From: Flaccisagitta enflata
Taxonomy: Eukaryota > Chaetognatha > Sagittoidea > Aphragmophora
DNA length: 64,000 bases
Direction: 5' to 3'
Assembly (NCBI GenBank): GCA_965153355.1
Contig: OZ231127.1
Span: forward strand, 75,826,001-75,890,000
Part shown: positions 37,113 to 48,208 of the stretch, piece after piece
Layout: each line of letters starts with the position of its first letter
Position numbering within the stretch: position 1 is the first letter of the stretch
Translations under genes and position numbers: made by a program
Notes under the pieces: model-generated
The model's input: only the letters and a program-made list of their open reading frames with translations
Told to the model about the DNA's origin: nothing
Databases searched by the model: none

Positions 37113-37716
37113 CTACCCGAATTAAAAAAAACGCAAGTTTTTCATATAAGAGCCTGAAATAGACTCTATTTTTCTTCTAAGTAGCTTTTTACGAGCTGGT
37201 TTGGTTTATTTGAGTTTCTGTGCATCATAACAAAGAGTTTTAGGCATCAGAATTAAGTTGATGCAGAGAAAAAGCCGTGCTAAAGTGACATGTACTTTAC
37301 TTATTTTCGCCTTTGATTTTCAGTTTGATCTATAATGATTTCAGAGGTCTTATCACACTGAAATACAGTCGGTGCTTTATTTTTCATCATAGACATTGAG
37401 GAACTCAAATATGGAAACTATAAAAGTAAACAGCATGGGTAGAACAATGCCTGATTGCCCGTGGCAGTGCAATTACTCTATCATGTTCACCTCAAAACAT
37501 CCTTATTTTTCCCTCTTACTGCATTTTGAAATTTGGACCCCTGCACCTTCTTTTGAATATAACTTCTAAACGAATGAAGCTACAGATGTGGGATTGCGCT
37601 CAAAAGAAAGCTCTCGAAAAAAGCTTCAATTTGGTCACTGATTAATTATGTCCCAAGTGACCCAAAGGCACAAAAATCACCTGTAGAAAAACTTGCGTTT
37701 TTTTTAATTCGCGTAG
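37113..37716. mobile_element. TA-flanked MITE next to the second CUB exon
   Basis: The ends are CTACCCGAATTAAAAAAAAC and its complement, followed by inverted GCAAGTTTTTC. TA lies on both sides (37111-37112 and 37717-37718). It ends 106 bases before the exon at 37823. No open frame. Confidence 0.7.
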
Positions 37717-37778
37717 TACTATACTCCGTACAAGGTGTTTACAAACTATTTTACTCTGAGAGGCCATCAATTTTACAT

Positions 37779-37822
<44 letters not shown>

Positions 37823-37930
37823 GTTTATTGCGGCGGATAAGGAGCGAGTTCAATTGACGATGAAATTCATGGAGCTTTACGTGCCTGGAGAGGGACCCGA
37901 AGAGAGATTCGGCACTCAGCCCGAGGACCC
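37823..37930 (+). CDS. CUB-domain protein, exon with middle of CUB domain 1
   Basis: Follows a (CT)n tract ending in CAG. The first base completes Arg from the previous exon. It then reads FIAADKERVQLTMKFMELYV and GEGPEERFGTQPED, and ends in two bases of Pro before GTAAGT. These are the central strands of CUB: the hydrophobic V-x-L-x-F pattern and a loop before the third cysteine. The joint CKYR-FIAADKERV is continuous with the family pattern, which supports splicing over the 22.5-kb intron. Confidence 0.85.
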
Positions 37931-38394
37931 GTAAGTCTTGTAGACGAATTACTTTTTAATGTTGCAACTTTTTCTCATTTGCGACAGAGAGTGTCCCGAA
38001 AAATCTTACGTTTGTCCATTATGAGTTTTGCTTATTTTAAAAGTGTATTGCTTCATAACTTGAATGCAAGTCTCGTGGACAGATTGATTTTCGATCAATT
38101 TTTACTATTTCCTATTTGAAACTTTTGTTACTCTTAAATATTTCTTTCACATTTGTGACCATTTTTTCATTAACTGAACCCGACCCTCTGACAACTTACG
38201 TTTCTGAGCTTCTTTGACGCAAATGAGCCGGTTTTGTCGTTTTGAATCTTGGTTCCAAACCATCTAACCGCTGCGATTTTTACAAAACTACCCATTTGCA
38301 TTCGGTGTCAATGCATTTTTAAATGATCAATTGATCACAATTCATAACAGTTTTTCTGAAAACTTTTGAAGTTTTTTATTTTCTGCAGTTTAGT

Positions 38395-38935
38395 TTAAGA
38401 CTGCGTCCATTTGCCCAAAGGCAGTAAGTGGCCAGCGGTAAACGTGCCCTGCTTGAGTAGTATGTTATTTAAGTTGAGGGGGAGCAGGGTAGCGGCTTCA
38501 AAGGGGACAAAGTCCTGTAGAACACAGAGGGAATCTGTCCTTCCATCCGTCCGTCCTTCTGTCCACGATGCCCTGTTATTCAAACTCTCATCGAATAACA
38601 TGGAGAAATGACAAGGCAGTATATGGACAACAGTACCCGTGTTATTCTTAGGTAGTTTGTAGGTTAAGTTGAGGGGGAGCAGGCCAGGATCTAGGTCATT
38701 AAGTTCAGAATAGGGCCTCAGACACCAATTTCTTGGTCTCAGAGGCCGGGATTCGAGTCTCTGAGGCCAGGATTTGGGTGAGTTTGGATTTGAACACAAA
38801 AGGAGACGAAGCCCTGAGGATGGGGAAGGGGGGGTGGGTGGACGGACGTACGGACAGACAGACACACGGACGGACAGATTCCCCCTATGTTCTACAGGAC
38901 TTCGTCCCCTTCGGGACCGCTGCCCATAAAGGAAA
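38395..38935. mobile_element. Foldback element of the GCCGCTGCCC family, diverged
   Basis: Left part has GCAGGGTAGCGGCTTCAAAG followed by GTCCTGTAGAACACAGAGG. The right end has TTCTACAGGACTTCGTCCCC and CGGGACCGCTGCCC. The arms are inverted, with GGAC repeats inside both. Related fragments occur at 16079-16128 and 58741-59300. Confidence 0.65.
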
Positions 38936-39421
38936 AAGATGCTTCTTCTATATGGTACATTTACAAAAAAAAGAGAGATATGGATGGATTATGCGAAAAC
39001 CGAGAGTTGTGACTGTTTGGTCGTTGCAGTTTTTTTCAGCATTTACGATCAACGTATTTCTAACTGATTTTTCCTTTTTACTTTTTTTTTCCAAAGTAGT
39101 TTATAGTCTGTGAATGTTGTTGTATGATCTGTCGCTTATGACGAATAAAAGATGTTATCTTCAGAATTGTCAACCACTTTCAAACTCGGGGGACGGAAGG
39201 ATACTGGGGGAGGGGAGAAATGCGTCTGAAACCATTTGGAAAGTAAATCGGTGTTGAGTTTTTTATGACCCAACAGCCTCACGCTTTTCCCCTTTCGTGT
39301 ACTAAAATGGTTGTCTGCTCTACTGCAATGCAATAGTCTGAGGGGATAGAGGTTCTTTTGTACAGGCGTTTGAACAAACTCTCTGTTACGCCCATCTGTC
39401 TTGCCAAATATCAGAACATTT

Positions 39422-39642
39422 ACAGTCGCGTGCTACGCGACTCTATACCCCGCTTTGTCCGTCCGTCGGTCGGTCGGGCGGTTGGTCGGTTGGTCGGTTG
39501 GTCGGTTGGTCGGTCCCCATTTTACTTTTTTAATGTTTTTGCGGTCTTTGGCCTAACTGCTCCTTGCCAAATGGTTTAGTTACTCAAATACTGCCTCTGC
39601 CCACCCGCACGCGACTGAGGTAGCCGTGTATCCGGCCTTGTT
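39422..39642 (-). mobile_element. AACAAG/hairpin element, A subtype
   Basis: Hairpin at 39424-39442 (AGTCGCGT/ACGCGACT), core of GGTCGGTT units, and the 5' end GAGGTAGCCGTGTATCCGG plus CCTTGTT at 39642. The 5' subterminal motif complements the hairpin arm. Confidence 0.8.
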
Positions 39643-39870
39643 TCCATCAATCTGTCTGTCCATTGATCCATCTATCCATGGGATTTATTGGGGTTTGGGG
39701 ATTTGTTATGCCATTAAGGTAGAATAATGTTTGTGGGGAAATATGGTGGAATATTAATGGTTGATTAAAATTTGTATACTATCCAGACAGACTACATAAA
39801 TCATAGTCACCACACAGAAGCTCATTTGAGCGTCTTGCCGTCTCCAACTTCCGATGGTCATTAAAAATAA

Positions 39871-39913
<43 letters not shown>

Positions 39914-39925
39914 CTTTTATAACAG

Positions 39926-40021
39926 TTGTGACGAGGTTGATAATCTTGAGTTCCTGGACGTTAATAACGGGAAAGAAGTTCATCTCAAAAAGATTTGTGG
40001 AAACAACCTTATGATACCGAG
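39926..40021 (+). CDS. CUB-domain protein, exon with third and fourth cysteines of CUB domain 1
   Basis: Acceptor TTTTATAACAG and donor CCGAG|GTAAGA. In phase it reads CDEVDNLEFLDVNNGKEVHL and KKICGNNLMIP. This is the CUB segment with the third cysteine, an acidic D-x-LEF-D stretch, and the fourth cysteine in CGN. The Asp residues sit where calcium-binding CUB domains carry acidic ligands, so calcium binding is possible. Leaves two bases, phase 2. Confidence 0.9.
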
Positions 40022-40044
40022 GTAAGACTGCATCAAGATTGGAG

Positions 40045-40047
<3 letters not shown>

Positions 40048-40137
<90 letters not shown>
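40048..40137. repeat. (GA)n microsatellite just after a splice donor
   Basis: Pure GA tract of about 45 units starting 27 bases from the donor at 40022. Confidence 0.95.
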
Positions 40138-40141
<4 letters not shown>

Positions 40142-40223
40142 AAAGAAATATCTCGCCTGAGGGAGCCTGGAAGAGATTGACATGGTGATGGTGATTGCCG
40201 AGAAATATCGCACTTCAACCAGG

Positions 40224-40438
40224 AACAAGGCCGGATACACGGCTACCCATGTCAAGTGCGGGTGGGCAGGGGCATTAATAAGATAGGCTAAAACAATGTT
40301 TGAGCAAGAGCAATAGTGCTAAAATCGCCTATAAATGCCGAAAAAGTTAAGTGTGACAGACTAATTAAGAGGGATGGAGGGACGAATCACCAACGTGGGG
40401 TGTCGAGTCGTCTAGCTTGCGACTTAAGACAGTGATAC
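40224..40438 (+). mobile_element. AACAAG/hairpin element, diverged A subtype
   Basis: Starts AACAAGGCCGGATACACGG. GGGTGGGCAGGGGC and GCCGAAAAAGTTAAGTGTGA are conserved. The terminal hairpin (AGTCG/CGACT around 40416-40434) is short, and the GGAC core is nearly lost. Confidence 0.7.
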
Positions 40439-40969
40439 TTCAGAAGTTGCATACGGGCAACCACAGCTGGCATACTATGTAGATTTGAAGTTAAAGGAAA
40501 AACTGAAAAAAGACCCCTAGTTTCCTTGAGTAGCTAAAGCAAAAGCGTCTCACAACCGGTGAACTTGCGGTAAGCTTTTCTCTTGAATAAGAAGATCAAA
40601 TAGAACCTTTTCAGTCACGTGCTACGCCACTCTACAACCCCCTTTGTGAGTCTTTTGGTCCGTTAAAAACTGTTAAAAGGGCATTTAAAAGATTTAAGAT
40701 AGTATCATACAGTTGTTAATGTTGGCAATGGAGAAAACCAAGAAAACTAAAGAAAGCATTTAAAGACCAAAATGTAAAAAAAAAAAAACATTGAAACAGT
40801 GAGCATCTTGGTCGAGGCTGCGGGCTCACAAGCAAAAGGTGATTACAACCATCACCTTAAGCTTGGCTGGTTTAGACGTCCCAAGATGCAAAATACAAAA
40901 AATGATGAAAATGAATGCAAAAGTAAAAGAAACCGAGTTAGAGCTTGGAGAGTAAGGAGCAAATTTGTG

Positions 40970-42035
40970 AGATGAAATGGGAGAGGATGAGGAAGAGAAA
41001 TGGTCGAATCAGATAGCAAATGATTGGCTGCTGGGAGAGAGACCCATCAGCTGATAGTAGGAAATAGGGTGGAGAGACAGGTGAAATTTGAATAAACAAT
41101 GGAGGAAGTAAAAAGATATGGATAATAGTCGCAAAAGCGTTAGATGGTCATCGGTACCCTGCAATCAAAAGCAAGTGATACCAGCAAAACCTTTATGATT
41201 GCTAAAGTATTCAGATTGAGAAATTTGGACTGGTTCTGTGTGAAAGCACATAACCTACCATTTATTCATGCAAAATTTCAAAGCAATGGCTTTAGGGTTT
41301 AGCTTCCACCTAATTTTGAAATTTGATCAAAATTCTCGAATTTTTGCCCGAAAATCGCGTTTTTAAGCAAGTTTACTGAATATTTTGATGTAATTTTCCC
41401 AAAGATTGACTAGAAACCATCAGATTGTTTATAATCTGGAGGAAATTGACCCTTCTTTTGCATGATTTTTCATTTTTTGCCGTTTCTATGGAGATTTAGG
41501 TCGTCAATGACCAGTGAGGTGACACAAAACCTGCTCTACCAGAAAAAATCTGAGGAAAAAATCAAAATTGTCAAATGAATTTCAGTGTCTTGACAATTTT
41601 TTTTAGAAATGCATAAGCTGAGACTAATATCTTACTTTTAAGACCAATCTGGCCATTTTTGATTGATTTGTGAAGATATGATATTCATTTAAAGCTACCC
41701 AGGTCAGTTTGTCAATATTTTCAAAAACCTTACATGAGGTAATTCACATTTTTACTCAAAACCATGTGGAAGCTAAACCGCTAGAGCCACTGCTATGAAA
41801 TTTTGCATGAATAAATGGTAGATTATATGCTGTTAGACAAAACCAATCCAAAATTCTAAAAGTGAATACTTAAGGCACAATAAAGGTTTTGCTGGTATCA
41901 GTTGCTTTTGATTTCAGGCTACCCGTGCTGTGCTTACGTAGGTTGTGATTGAATTTGAGAGAGGGAGCAAGCCAGCGGCGCCGAAGGTGAAAGCATAAGT
42001 CATCGACCACTTCCGGGCCGCTGCCCAAAAGGGAT
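40970..42035. mobile_element. Foldback-family element interrupted by a TA MITE
   Basis: Carries the family tail (CGCAAAAGCGTTAGATGGTC at about 41131, + strand) and the other end with GCATAAGTCATCGACCAC and GGGCCGCTGCCCAAAAG near 42020. A 763-bp MITE sits between GGTA and TACCCG. Confidence 0.6.
41157..41919. mobile_element. TA-flanked MITE with TIRs of about 140 bp
   Basis: Ends CCCTGCAATCAAAAGCAA and the complement of TTGCTTTTGATTTCAGGC. Inner arms are also inverted (CATTTATTCATGCAAAATTT). TA at 41155-41156 and 41920-41921. The related foldback at 34231-34850 shows the unoccupied sequence GGTACCCG on its complement, with one TA. Confidence 0.75.
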
Positions 42036-42276
42036 TAAGATCGGTTATCATTTAAAAACATATTAAAGGTCTCGCACACGACAAATATACATGTAGGTGA
42101 TGACCTTGTTTTGTCTCGGTCTTGACCATAAAAATTTACTAACACAGCCGAGTCACTAGTCACCTACACTGCCAAAGTATACAACTCAACTGAGATATCA
42201 GAAACTTCTACTCTCCGAGTAGTACTCTGAGGGCAATTTCCATGACGCTTGCCAATTACGTTATGACCAAAACTGC

Positions 42277-42280
<4 letters not shown>

Positions 42281-42339
<59 letters not shown>
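42281..42339. repeat. (CT)n microsatellite
   Basis: CT tract of about 29 units. The 40-bp sequence before it (GACGCTTGCCAATTACG onward, 42243) is repeated at 42705, about 460 bp away. Confidence 0.9.
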
Positions 42340-42342
<3 letters not shown>

Positions 42343-42989
42343 TTGTTGTTACGGTAAGTACGGCATTGACACAATGCGATGAGCTCCAAAGCCGTGTGTT
42401 CGCAAATCCTAACTCAGCCGTAGAACCAGTTTGCTCAATAGATATTTTCAAAAAAAAAAATGAAAAAAAAAAAACAATTGACATCGAAGGAAGACCTTAA
42501 ACTTCGTATTAGCGATTTCTTCACACGCAATCTAAGGGATGTTTTGAGAGATCGCTCTGCCAGAGACAGCCTGACAGTGAGCTATCATGTTGGGCTTTTG
42601 TTTTCGTTGTCAATTCAGTGATTCATTCCGCGTGAGGTCAGGGACCAATTAAAATTCAGAAACACAATGCAAACAAAAGATACGCACAATGTCTACGGTC
42701 GGGGACGCTTGCCAATTACGTTATGACCAAAACTGCCGTTGGCAGTTCCATTGCCTCGATGTAATCAGGTTACCTGCCTACTTGATGCAACTTCAACGTG
42801 CATCAAGGTGCGCTAAAAGGCCAAAGAAAGGTGCGCTAAAGATAGGATTTCATATCGAGCAACATCAAGGAGAAGATACATAAGCATTGGGCAACCATTT
42901 CTTTTATGTTTTTCATTTCAGTGGTAGAAAAACTATCGAAATACTGTGATTGAAAACCAACATTTTTCTCATGGCACCCATTCCGAAAA

Positions 42990-43208
42990 AACAACGCCGG
43001 ACACACGGCCAAAAAGTAGTCGGTTGCCGTTGGGCAGTACTGTGGGTAGACAAGGGCAGTAATGCGACTTGGTAGGGGCAGAATCTGGGTGGAGGCAGGG
43101 ACCAAAATGCTCAAAAATCGCTATTTCGCGTCATCCAAATTCCGCGTTCCGGATCTACGGACAAAGGGACACACCCTATTACAGAGTCGCTTAGCAAGCG
43201 ACTAAAAA
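42990..43208 (+). mobile_element. AACAAG/hairpin element, CTTGC subtype (F)
   Basis: Begins AACAACGCCGGACACACGG. The 5' subterminal motif is AGTCGGTTGC and the hairpin at 43185-43203 has arms AGTCGCTT and AAGCGACT. The TT/AA change relative to the common GT/AC hairpin is present in all three places. Confidence 0.75.
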
Positions 43209-43463
43209 GAAATAGAGAGGCAATTCGCCCCTACCACCTAGGAAATAAGTTTACCGACACCTTCAACTAGAAATATCTCAGCTTCTAGACCAGCTAGACA
43301 TTTTTTCAAAAATATGAATTAATCTTTGTTGAATTATTTTGAAAATAAATGCAATCTGGCTTCTGTAGCTGCAGCCTTTTAGGAATGGCAAGCAAATGAT
43401 TGGAAACATTCATTTTCAGAAATGAAAAAAAAAATCAAGAGTGAGGAAGGCAATCTTTAAAAA

Positions 43464-43694
43464 AACAAGGCAAACACCTATAAGTCGCGTGCAAGACTTA
43501 CAGATTGACTTAGAATGACTTAGAATGACTTAAAATGACTTAGTTTACCCTAAAATGACTCAAAATGACTTAAAGAAATTAAATTGATAAAAAAAAGTAA
43601 AAGTGTGACCAACAGACCAACTGACCGGCCGACCAACCGACCGACGGACCGACGGACGAAGTGGGGTGTAGAGTCGCGTGCACGCGACTAAAAA
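43464..43694 (+). mobile_element. AACAAG/hairpin element, AGTCATT-repeat subtype
   Basis: AACAAGGCAAACACCTATAA, AGTCGCGTGC, an AGAATGACTT tandem (43500-43575), a GACC/GGAC core and hairpin 43672-43689 (AGTCGCG/CGCGACT). Same subtype as 9820-10189, opposite orientation. Confidence 0.8.
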
Positions 43695-43720
43695 TTCTAC
43701 TTTGATATCTAGGTTTCTTG

Positions 43721-43848
43721 AACAAGGCAATCCAGTTGGAAACAGTTGGGTAAGAGCGGTAGTGCAAAAACTGCTCAGAATTCAAAAATATTTGCAACGG
43801 ACCTAGCGACAGACCAAGGTGTAGCATTGTGTGTCCGCGACTAATAAC
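43721..43848 (+). mobile_element. AACAAG/hairpin element, degraded B subtype
   Basis: AACAAGGCAATCCAGTTGG, GTTGGGTAAGAGCGGTA, and a terminal TGTGTCCGCGACTAATAA. The left hairpin arm and 5' motif are decayed. Confidence 0.6.
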
Positions 43849-44226
43849 ATCCTACTACCTACTAGCACTTTCAGTGTTATATTTTGGTCCATACTTGGTG
43901 GATAAATCAACGAAATGCCTAGGTGTTGGTACACTTTTTTCCAAGATTGTAAAACAAAACTGCATTTTACCCAAGTATAAAGAGAATCAAATGAGTACTA
44001 GAGTACAGATTTCTCCTGAACTAATAGACCTGCCACGAACAGAGCTCGCTGTTTTTCTTTTCTTTTTATTTTGTCGGGCTTTCTGAAAAAGAGGGGAGCC
44101 AGCCTAGCTCGATCAATACACAACAAAAGATTGCATCGACGCCAGAAAAGACCAGTAGACGAAAAAAGTGCCAACCTCCGAAAAGGACTCAATTGTTTTC
44201 ATTATAAATGAAACATGAATAAAGAA

Positions 44227-44229
<3 letters not shown>

Positions 44230-44306
<77 letters not shown>
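44230..44306. repeat. (GT)n microsatellite
   Basis: Pure GT tract of about 38 units. Confidence 0.95.
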
Positions 44307-44308
<2 letters not shown>

Positions 44309-45095
44309 ACGCGGTTGTGTGTGTCTACTTTACATGCTAGTTTTGTTTCTTTTTTTTCTGCTTACTCATTAGTGTTGGTGCGTGTAAGGGATTTGTCAGC
44401 TTGCCATTGGCAAAGGCGTGAAAGAATTTCTTTTGTCATCACAATAATTGCAACAAAGAGAAGAAAAAGAAATAATTCTTTGTAAAAGCAAGAGTTAGCT
44501 GAGCAGAAGAAAACTTTACTTCCACTTTCATTTGTCTCCCTCAAGTCCTCGGGCAGCGTTTTTGTGTCTTAAGGGGACTGGGTTGTGTTTGTGGGGGACT
44601 TTTCAATGCAATGGCAAGAGCCATGAATTCTTGTTTTAAATGTCCTCACTCCATACACAATCTTTACACATAATCACTTAATTCGATTTCTATTTTGTTT
44701 TTAATACCGTTTATCTATCCATTATTTCAACTTTCCATGGCGTAAGAGACCTTTGTTAAAGATCAGCTCAGCCTTCTCAAACCCTCATGTAATCCTGGCA
44801 TTTCACGTCTAAAAAAAGTGAACGAGCAAGAATGCAAGATACTAAGTAACAAAGCTAACGTCGAATGACCAGGTCTTTTTCAGCCCGAACAAGCCTTTAT
44901 CTCAGCCAAACAGGTGTACCAACAGGTCATCAGGAACTGCTGACCACACCATTCGCTTATCCTTGGCGTTTTTATGCCTTTCTTACTTTTTTAGTCTTTT
45001 TATCATTTCTCCCTTTTTTTCTTCATGCCACACTTCGTTTCTTTTCTTCACTTCTCACTCACTTTTTCTGTTTTTTTTTTTTCCGTCGTTCTCTT

Positions 45096-45097
<2 letters not shown>

Positions 45098-45187
<90 letters not shown>
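45098..45187. repeat. (CT)n microsatellite
   Basis: CT tract that ends about 85 bases before the truncated 5' end of the retrotransposon. Confidence 0.95.
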
Positions 45188-45191
<4 letters not shown>

Positions 45192-45225
45192 CCTGTAAGC
45201 GCGATCGTCATCATTACCACAACGT

Positions 45226-46767
45226 TTGAAGAAGCGAAGTTTGGGGGTTTTTGTTGGTCGTCGTTTGAGCCAACGTCATGCTGACGTCGACATCCATACT
45301 CGTATCGCCCAGGGATTTAATGAAAAGAAACCGCCCGCTCGCACCGCGACTGTCGCCATTGACATCGCGAAGGCTTTCGAGTCAGTTCACCATTCTATCC
45401 TCCTTGACGAAGCGTCTGAGACTGACCTCCATCCCAACCTGCTTCACTGGCTCTCTGCATACCTCCGTGGGCGTCAGTCCAGGGTAATATGGCAAGGTGC
45501 CACATCAAGTTGGAGGATTGTCAGACGAGGCGTCCCTCAAGGATCAGTCCTCGGTCCCATTTTGTTCAACTTCTTCGTACACGACTGCCCTGTCCGTCAG
45601 CCTTCCTACGCGGACGACTTCACGATCAGCCAGTCATCTTCGGAGTTGGCGGAGATCGAGAGAAGGCTGCAAAGCGACATTGATGCCGTCGAAGCCTGGG
45701 CTCTTAGGAAAGAACTTGTCATCGCGCCGTCGAAATCTTCAATCACGTTCTTCACTCCCGACAAGGCCCGTCAATCAAAAACCCACCCTAACGTCACCAT
45801 CGCCGGCGCTCCGATTCCTTTGAACAAGACGCCTAAAATCTTTTGCGTGACCATGGACACCCATTTCTGTTTCCATGCCCACGCCGCCGATCTGGTCAAA
45901 TCTTGTAAAAAGAAGCTCGGAATGCTCCGCGCTCTTGCTGGCACTGGCTGGGGCTGCCAGAAAGAGCTCCTGCTCCGTACCTTCAAAACTTACGTCGAGC
46001 CCAAGATCAACTATGCCGCCGCTGTCTGGTCGCCAAATGCAAGCGACGCCTCCTTTGAATCCATCCAGAAGATCCAGAATGCCGCCCTTCGCATCGCCAC
46101 CGGCTGCCACAAAGCCGCCACTGTTGAACATCTTCATCATGAGGCCAAGTTCCCTCTTGTCCGCGATCATCTTGACATGCTTTCCGCGCAACATCTCGCC
46201 AGCTGCCTTCGCCCTACGCATCCCTCCCTCCCAGTTGTTACTGCTCCTTCCGGCCCCCGTTCCATGAAGGCAACTTTACAAAGCAAACACCAGGCTGCCG
46301 TTGATCCGTATCTCACCAACGGCTCTGTCGATCCGGCCACTTACAAGACCGTTCTCAAAAACGTCCACACCGACTTTATCGCTGCTTCCATAGAAAAATT
46401 AAAAACCGCCAACCCGCTGCTTAACGCCACGCCACCCGAAATCTCGCCCTCTGAGAAAAACCTCAGCCGCATCCAGCGCTGCACTCTGGCCCAACTTCGC
46501 TCTGGCAGCTGCCGCCTACTGAATGATTACAAGGTCCTCCTTGGACACACGCGCTCGGCCTTATGCCCTGAATGTCTTTTCCACCGCCATACAGCTAAAC
46601 ATATATTTGAATGTGATGCCGTCCCTACTAATTTGACGCCGCGGGACCTCTGGGTTAACCCGGCAACCGTCGTCGGCTTCCTCCAAACTCTTCCTTCTTT
46701 TTCGTCTTTGCTTCCCGCTAATCCCCCGCCTCCTCCTCCTCCTCCTCAACCTCCTGACACCCCTTGA
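45226..46767 (+). CDS. Reverse transcriptase fragment (Jockey/I-like non-LTR retrotransposon)
   Basis: A 513-codon open frame. Retrotransposon-like sequence starts at about residue 19; the first residues are probably flank. RT motifs: DIAKAF (46-51, first catalytic Asp), GVPQGSVLGP (102-111) and YADD (128-131, catalytic Asp pair). A thumb region follows, with LRTFKTYVEPKINYAAAVWS and NAALRIATGCH. Near the C terminus is a CX2CX8HX3C knuckle (C447, C450, H459, C463), then a Pro-rich tail. I see no endonuclease domain (lost by 5' truncation) and no RNase H. The coding sequence is clearly more GC-rich than the flanking intron. The frame is intact, so the insertion is fairly young, but it has no start or 5' half and cannot act alone. 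Sense strand of the host intron. Confidence 0.85.
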   Translation: MKKRSLGVFVGRRLSQRHADVDIHTRIAQGFNEKKPPARTATVAIDIAKAFESVHHSILLDEASETDLHPNLLHWLSAYLRGRQSRVIWQGATSSWRIVRRGVPQGSVLGPILFNFFVHDCPVRQPSYADDFTISQSSSELAEIERRLQSDIDAVEAWALRKELVIAPSKSSITFFTPDKARQSKTHPNVTIAGAPIPLNKTPKIFCVTMDTHFCFHAHAADLVKSCKKKLGMLRALAGTGWGCQKELLLRTFKTYVEPKINYAAAVWSPNASDASFESIQKIQNAALRIATGCHKAATVEHLHHEAKFPLVRDHLDMLSAQHLASCLRPTHPSLPVVTAPSGPRSMKATLQSKHQAAVDPYLTNGSVDPATYKTVLKNVHTDFIAASIEKLKTANPLLNATPPEISPSEKNLSRIQRCTLAQLRSGSCRLLNDYKVLLGHTRSALCPECLFHRHTAKHIFECDAVPTNLTPRDLWVNPATVVGFLQTLPSFSSLLPANPPPPPPPPQPPDTP

Positions 46768-46835
46768 ACCCTGCGAAGCTTTCTACGTGGCTTTGCCACC
46801 CGGGGAAACAACAACAACAACAACCACAACGTTTA
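45270..46835 (+). mobile_element. 5'-truncated non-LTR retrotransposon with (AAC)n tail
   Basis: The 3' untranslated part is only about 65 bp. It contains a small hairpin (GTGGCTTTGCCAC near 46788) and ends in a short AACAACAACAACAAC run. 5' truncation and a simple-repeat tail are typical of target-primed reverse transcription. I could not identify target-site duplications. Confidence 0.75.
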
Positions 46836-46878
46836 CTGGGACGATAAAACAAAGTGGGATATAGAACTGGCCTGGCTG

Positions 46879-47330
46879 TTTAGTCCCTTGTTACGCGACT
46901 CTACACCTCGCTATGGCGGTCCGTCTGTCCGTCGATCTGTCGGTTGGTTGGACCCCTCTTTACTATTCAGCGACTTTGAGCTTTTCGAGCTCACTGTTCC
47001 TGCACAAATGCCCGAGTGATCTGCTCTTTCACTGCCGATTGGGGTAGCCGTTTAACAGGCCTTGTTTCAGTCGCGTGCACGCAACTCAATAACCCGTTGT
47101 CCGTCCGTCCATCGGTTGAATGGTCCATCGGATGGTAACGCTAAGCCTTTGTGGCGGTTATGTGCGTACTTTGCACAATCACCCTACCCAAATGCCTATT
47201 TGGCTTTTCTTATTAGTGACCCTGTCCACCTGCACGCGACCTGGGTAGCCGCATATACGGCCTTGTTAGTTGCGGACACGTGATTCTACATGTTGCTCTA
47301 TGGGTTGGTCCGTTGGTCTCTTGTTACAAG
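46879..47330 (-). mobile_element. Tandem AACAAG/hairpin elements
   Basis: Two - strand copies head to tail (46879-47067 and 47069-47267), followed by the hairpin end of a third (47268-about 47330). Each ends at CCTTGTT and the next hairpin begins within 1-3 bases. The middle copy keeps GCACGCGAC at its 5' side; the first is degraded. Confidence 0.75.
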
Positions 47331-47768
47331 TCATTCTAAGGTGTGTCAAAGGTTCTACAATCAAATCCCAAACCAACGGATTTCAATGGACCAATAGATT
47401 TAATCTGCCACATGCGGAATTCTGTTATAGCCAATATAGGAAATAAAAGAAAACTGATTGAAGAGTCAAGGAATGGGCATCTTTTATAGGTGGAATTTCG
47501 TTAGAAGCAGATCCGTTAGAGGTTCAACTGTTGTAAAGTGTGAAGTTCTGTAACACTGAAGTTCTCTAGGACTGTAGTACTGCCCCTACCCAACCTGTGT
47601 TGGGCTTCGTTTCTTTCTGTCTATTTATCGCTTGATCTGTTTATGAAGGCTCGTTTCCTTCACAATTTTGGGGGACCTCTATTCTTGGTCCTAATCTTTC
47701 TTTGTCCAGAGTCCAATCACTCAATCAAGACAAGGCATCAGTTGACCAGGATTTCACCGCCCCCTTCT

Positions 47769-48208
47769 TGGGCAGCAGCTCCGAAGGGGTCGATGACCTA
47801 TGCTTTCACACATATGGGGAACTTTCTCCTCCTCCTTCTTCGTACCCCTCCTCCCCGCAACCCCCAGGCCCATATCTCAGCCTCGAGGCCCATATCCCAG
47901 CCTGGAGGCCAAAATCCCAGTCTTGAGGCCTAAATCCCAACCTCAAGGCTCAAATCCCAACCCTAAGGCCCAAATTCCAGCCTCAAGGGAGTTGGGCCTC
48001 AAGACTGGGATTTGGGCCTCGAGGCTGAGATATGGGCCTGGAGGCTGGGGGGAGGGAAGGGGGGTGCAGAGAAGAAGGAGAAAGAGGAGAAAATTCCCCA
48101 TATGTATGAAAGCATAGGTCATCGACCCCCTCCTCTCCCCTCGACTTCAACCACAACCTACTTAAGCAGGGCAGGGGCACCGCTGACCATCGAACGCTTT
48201 TGCGACTA
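47769..48208. mobile_element. TGGGCAGC foldback with GGCCCATATCCCAGCC core
   Basis: Near-symmetric palindrome. Left arm: TTGGGCAGCAGCTCCGAAGG, GATGACCTATGCTTTCACAC. Right arm: GAAAGCATAGGTCATCGACC. The core is an imperfect CCTCGAGGCCCATATC repeat that is itself inverted around about 47990. Tail GACCATCGAACGCTTTTGCG as in the 34-kb copy. Confidence 0.75.

Larger units (their letters stand above)
37931..39925 (+). other. Intron, 1995 bp
   Basis: GT-AG, phase 2. Contains a TGGGCAGCGG-type foldback (38395-38935) and an A-subtype hairpin element (39422-39642). A (CT)n tract at 39874-39908 lies 17 bases before the acceptor. Confidence 0.85.
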
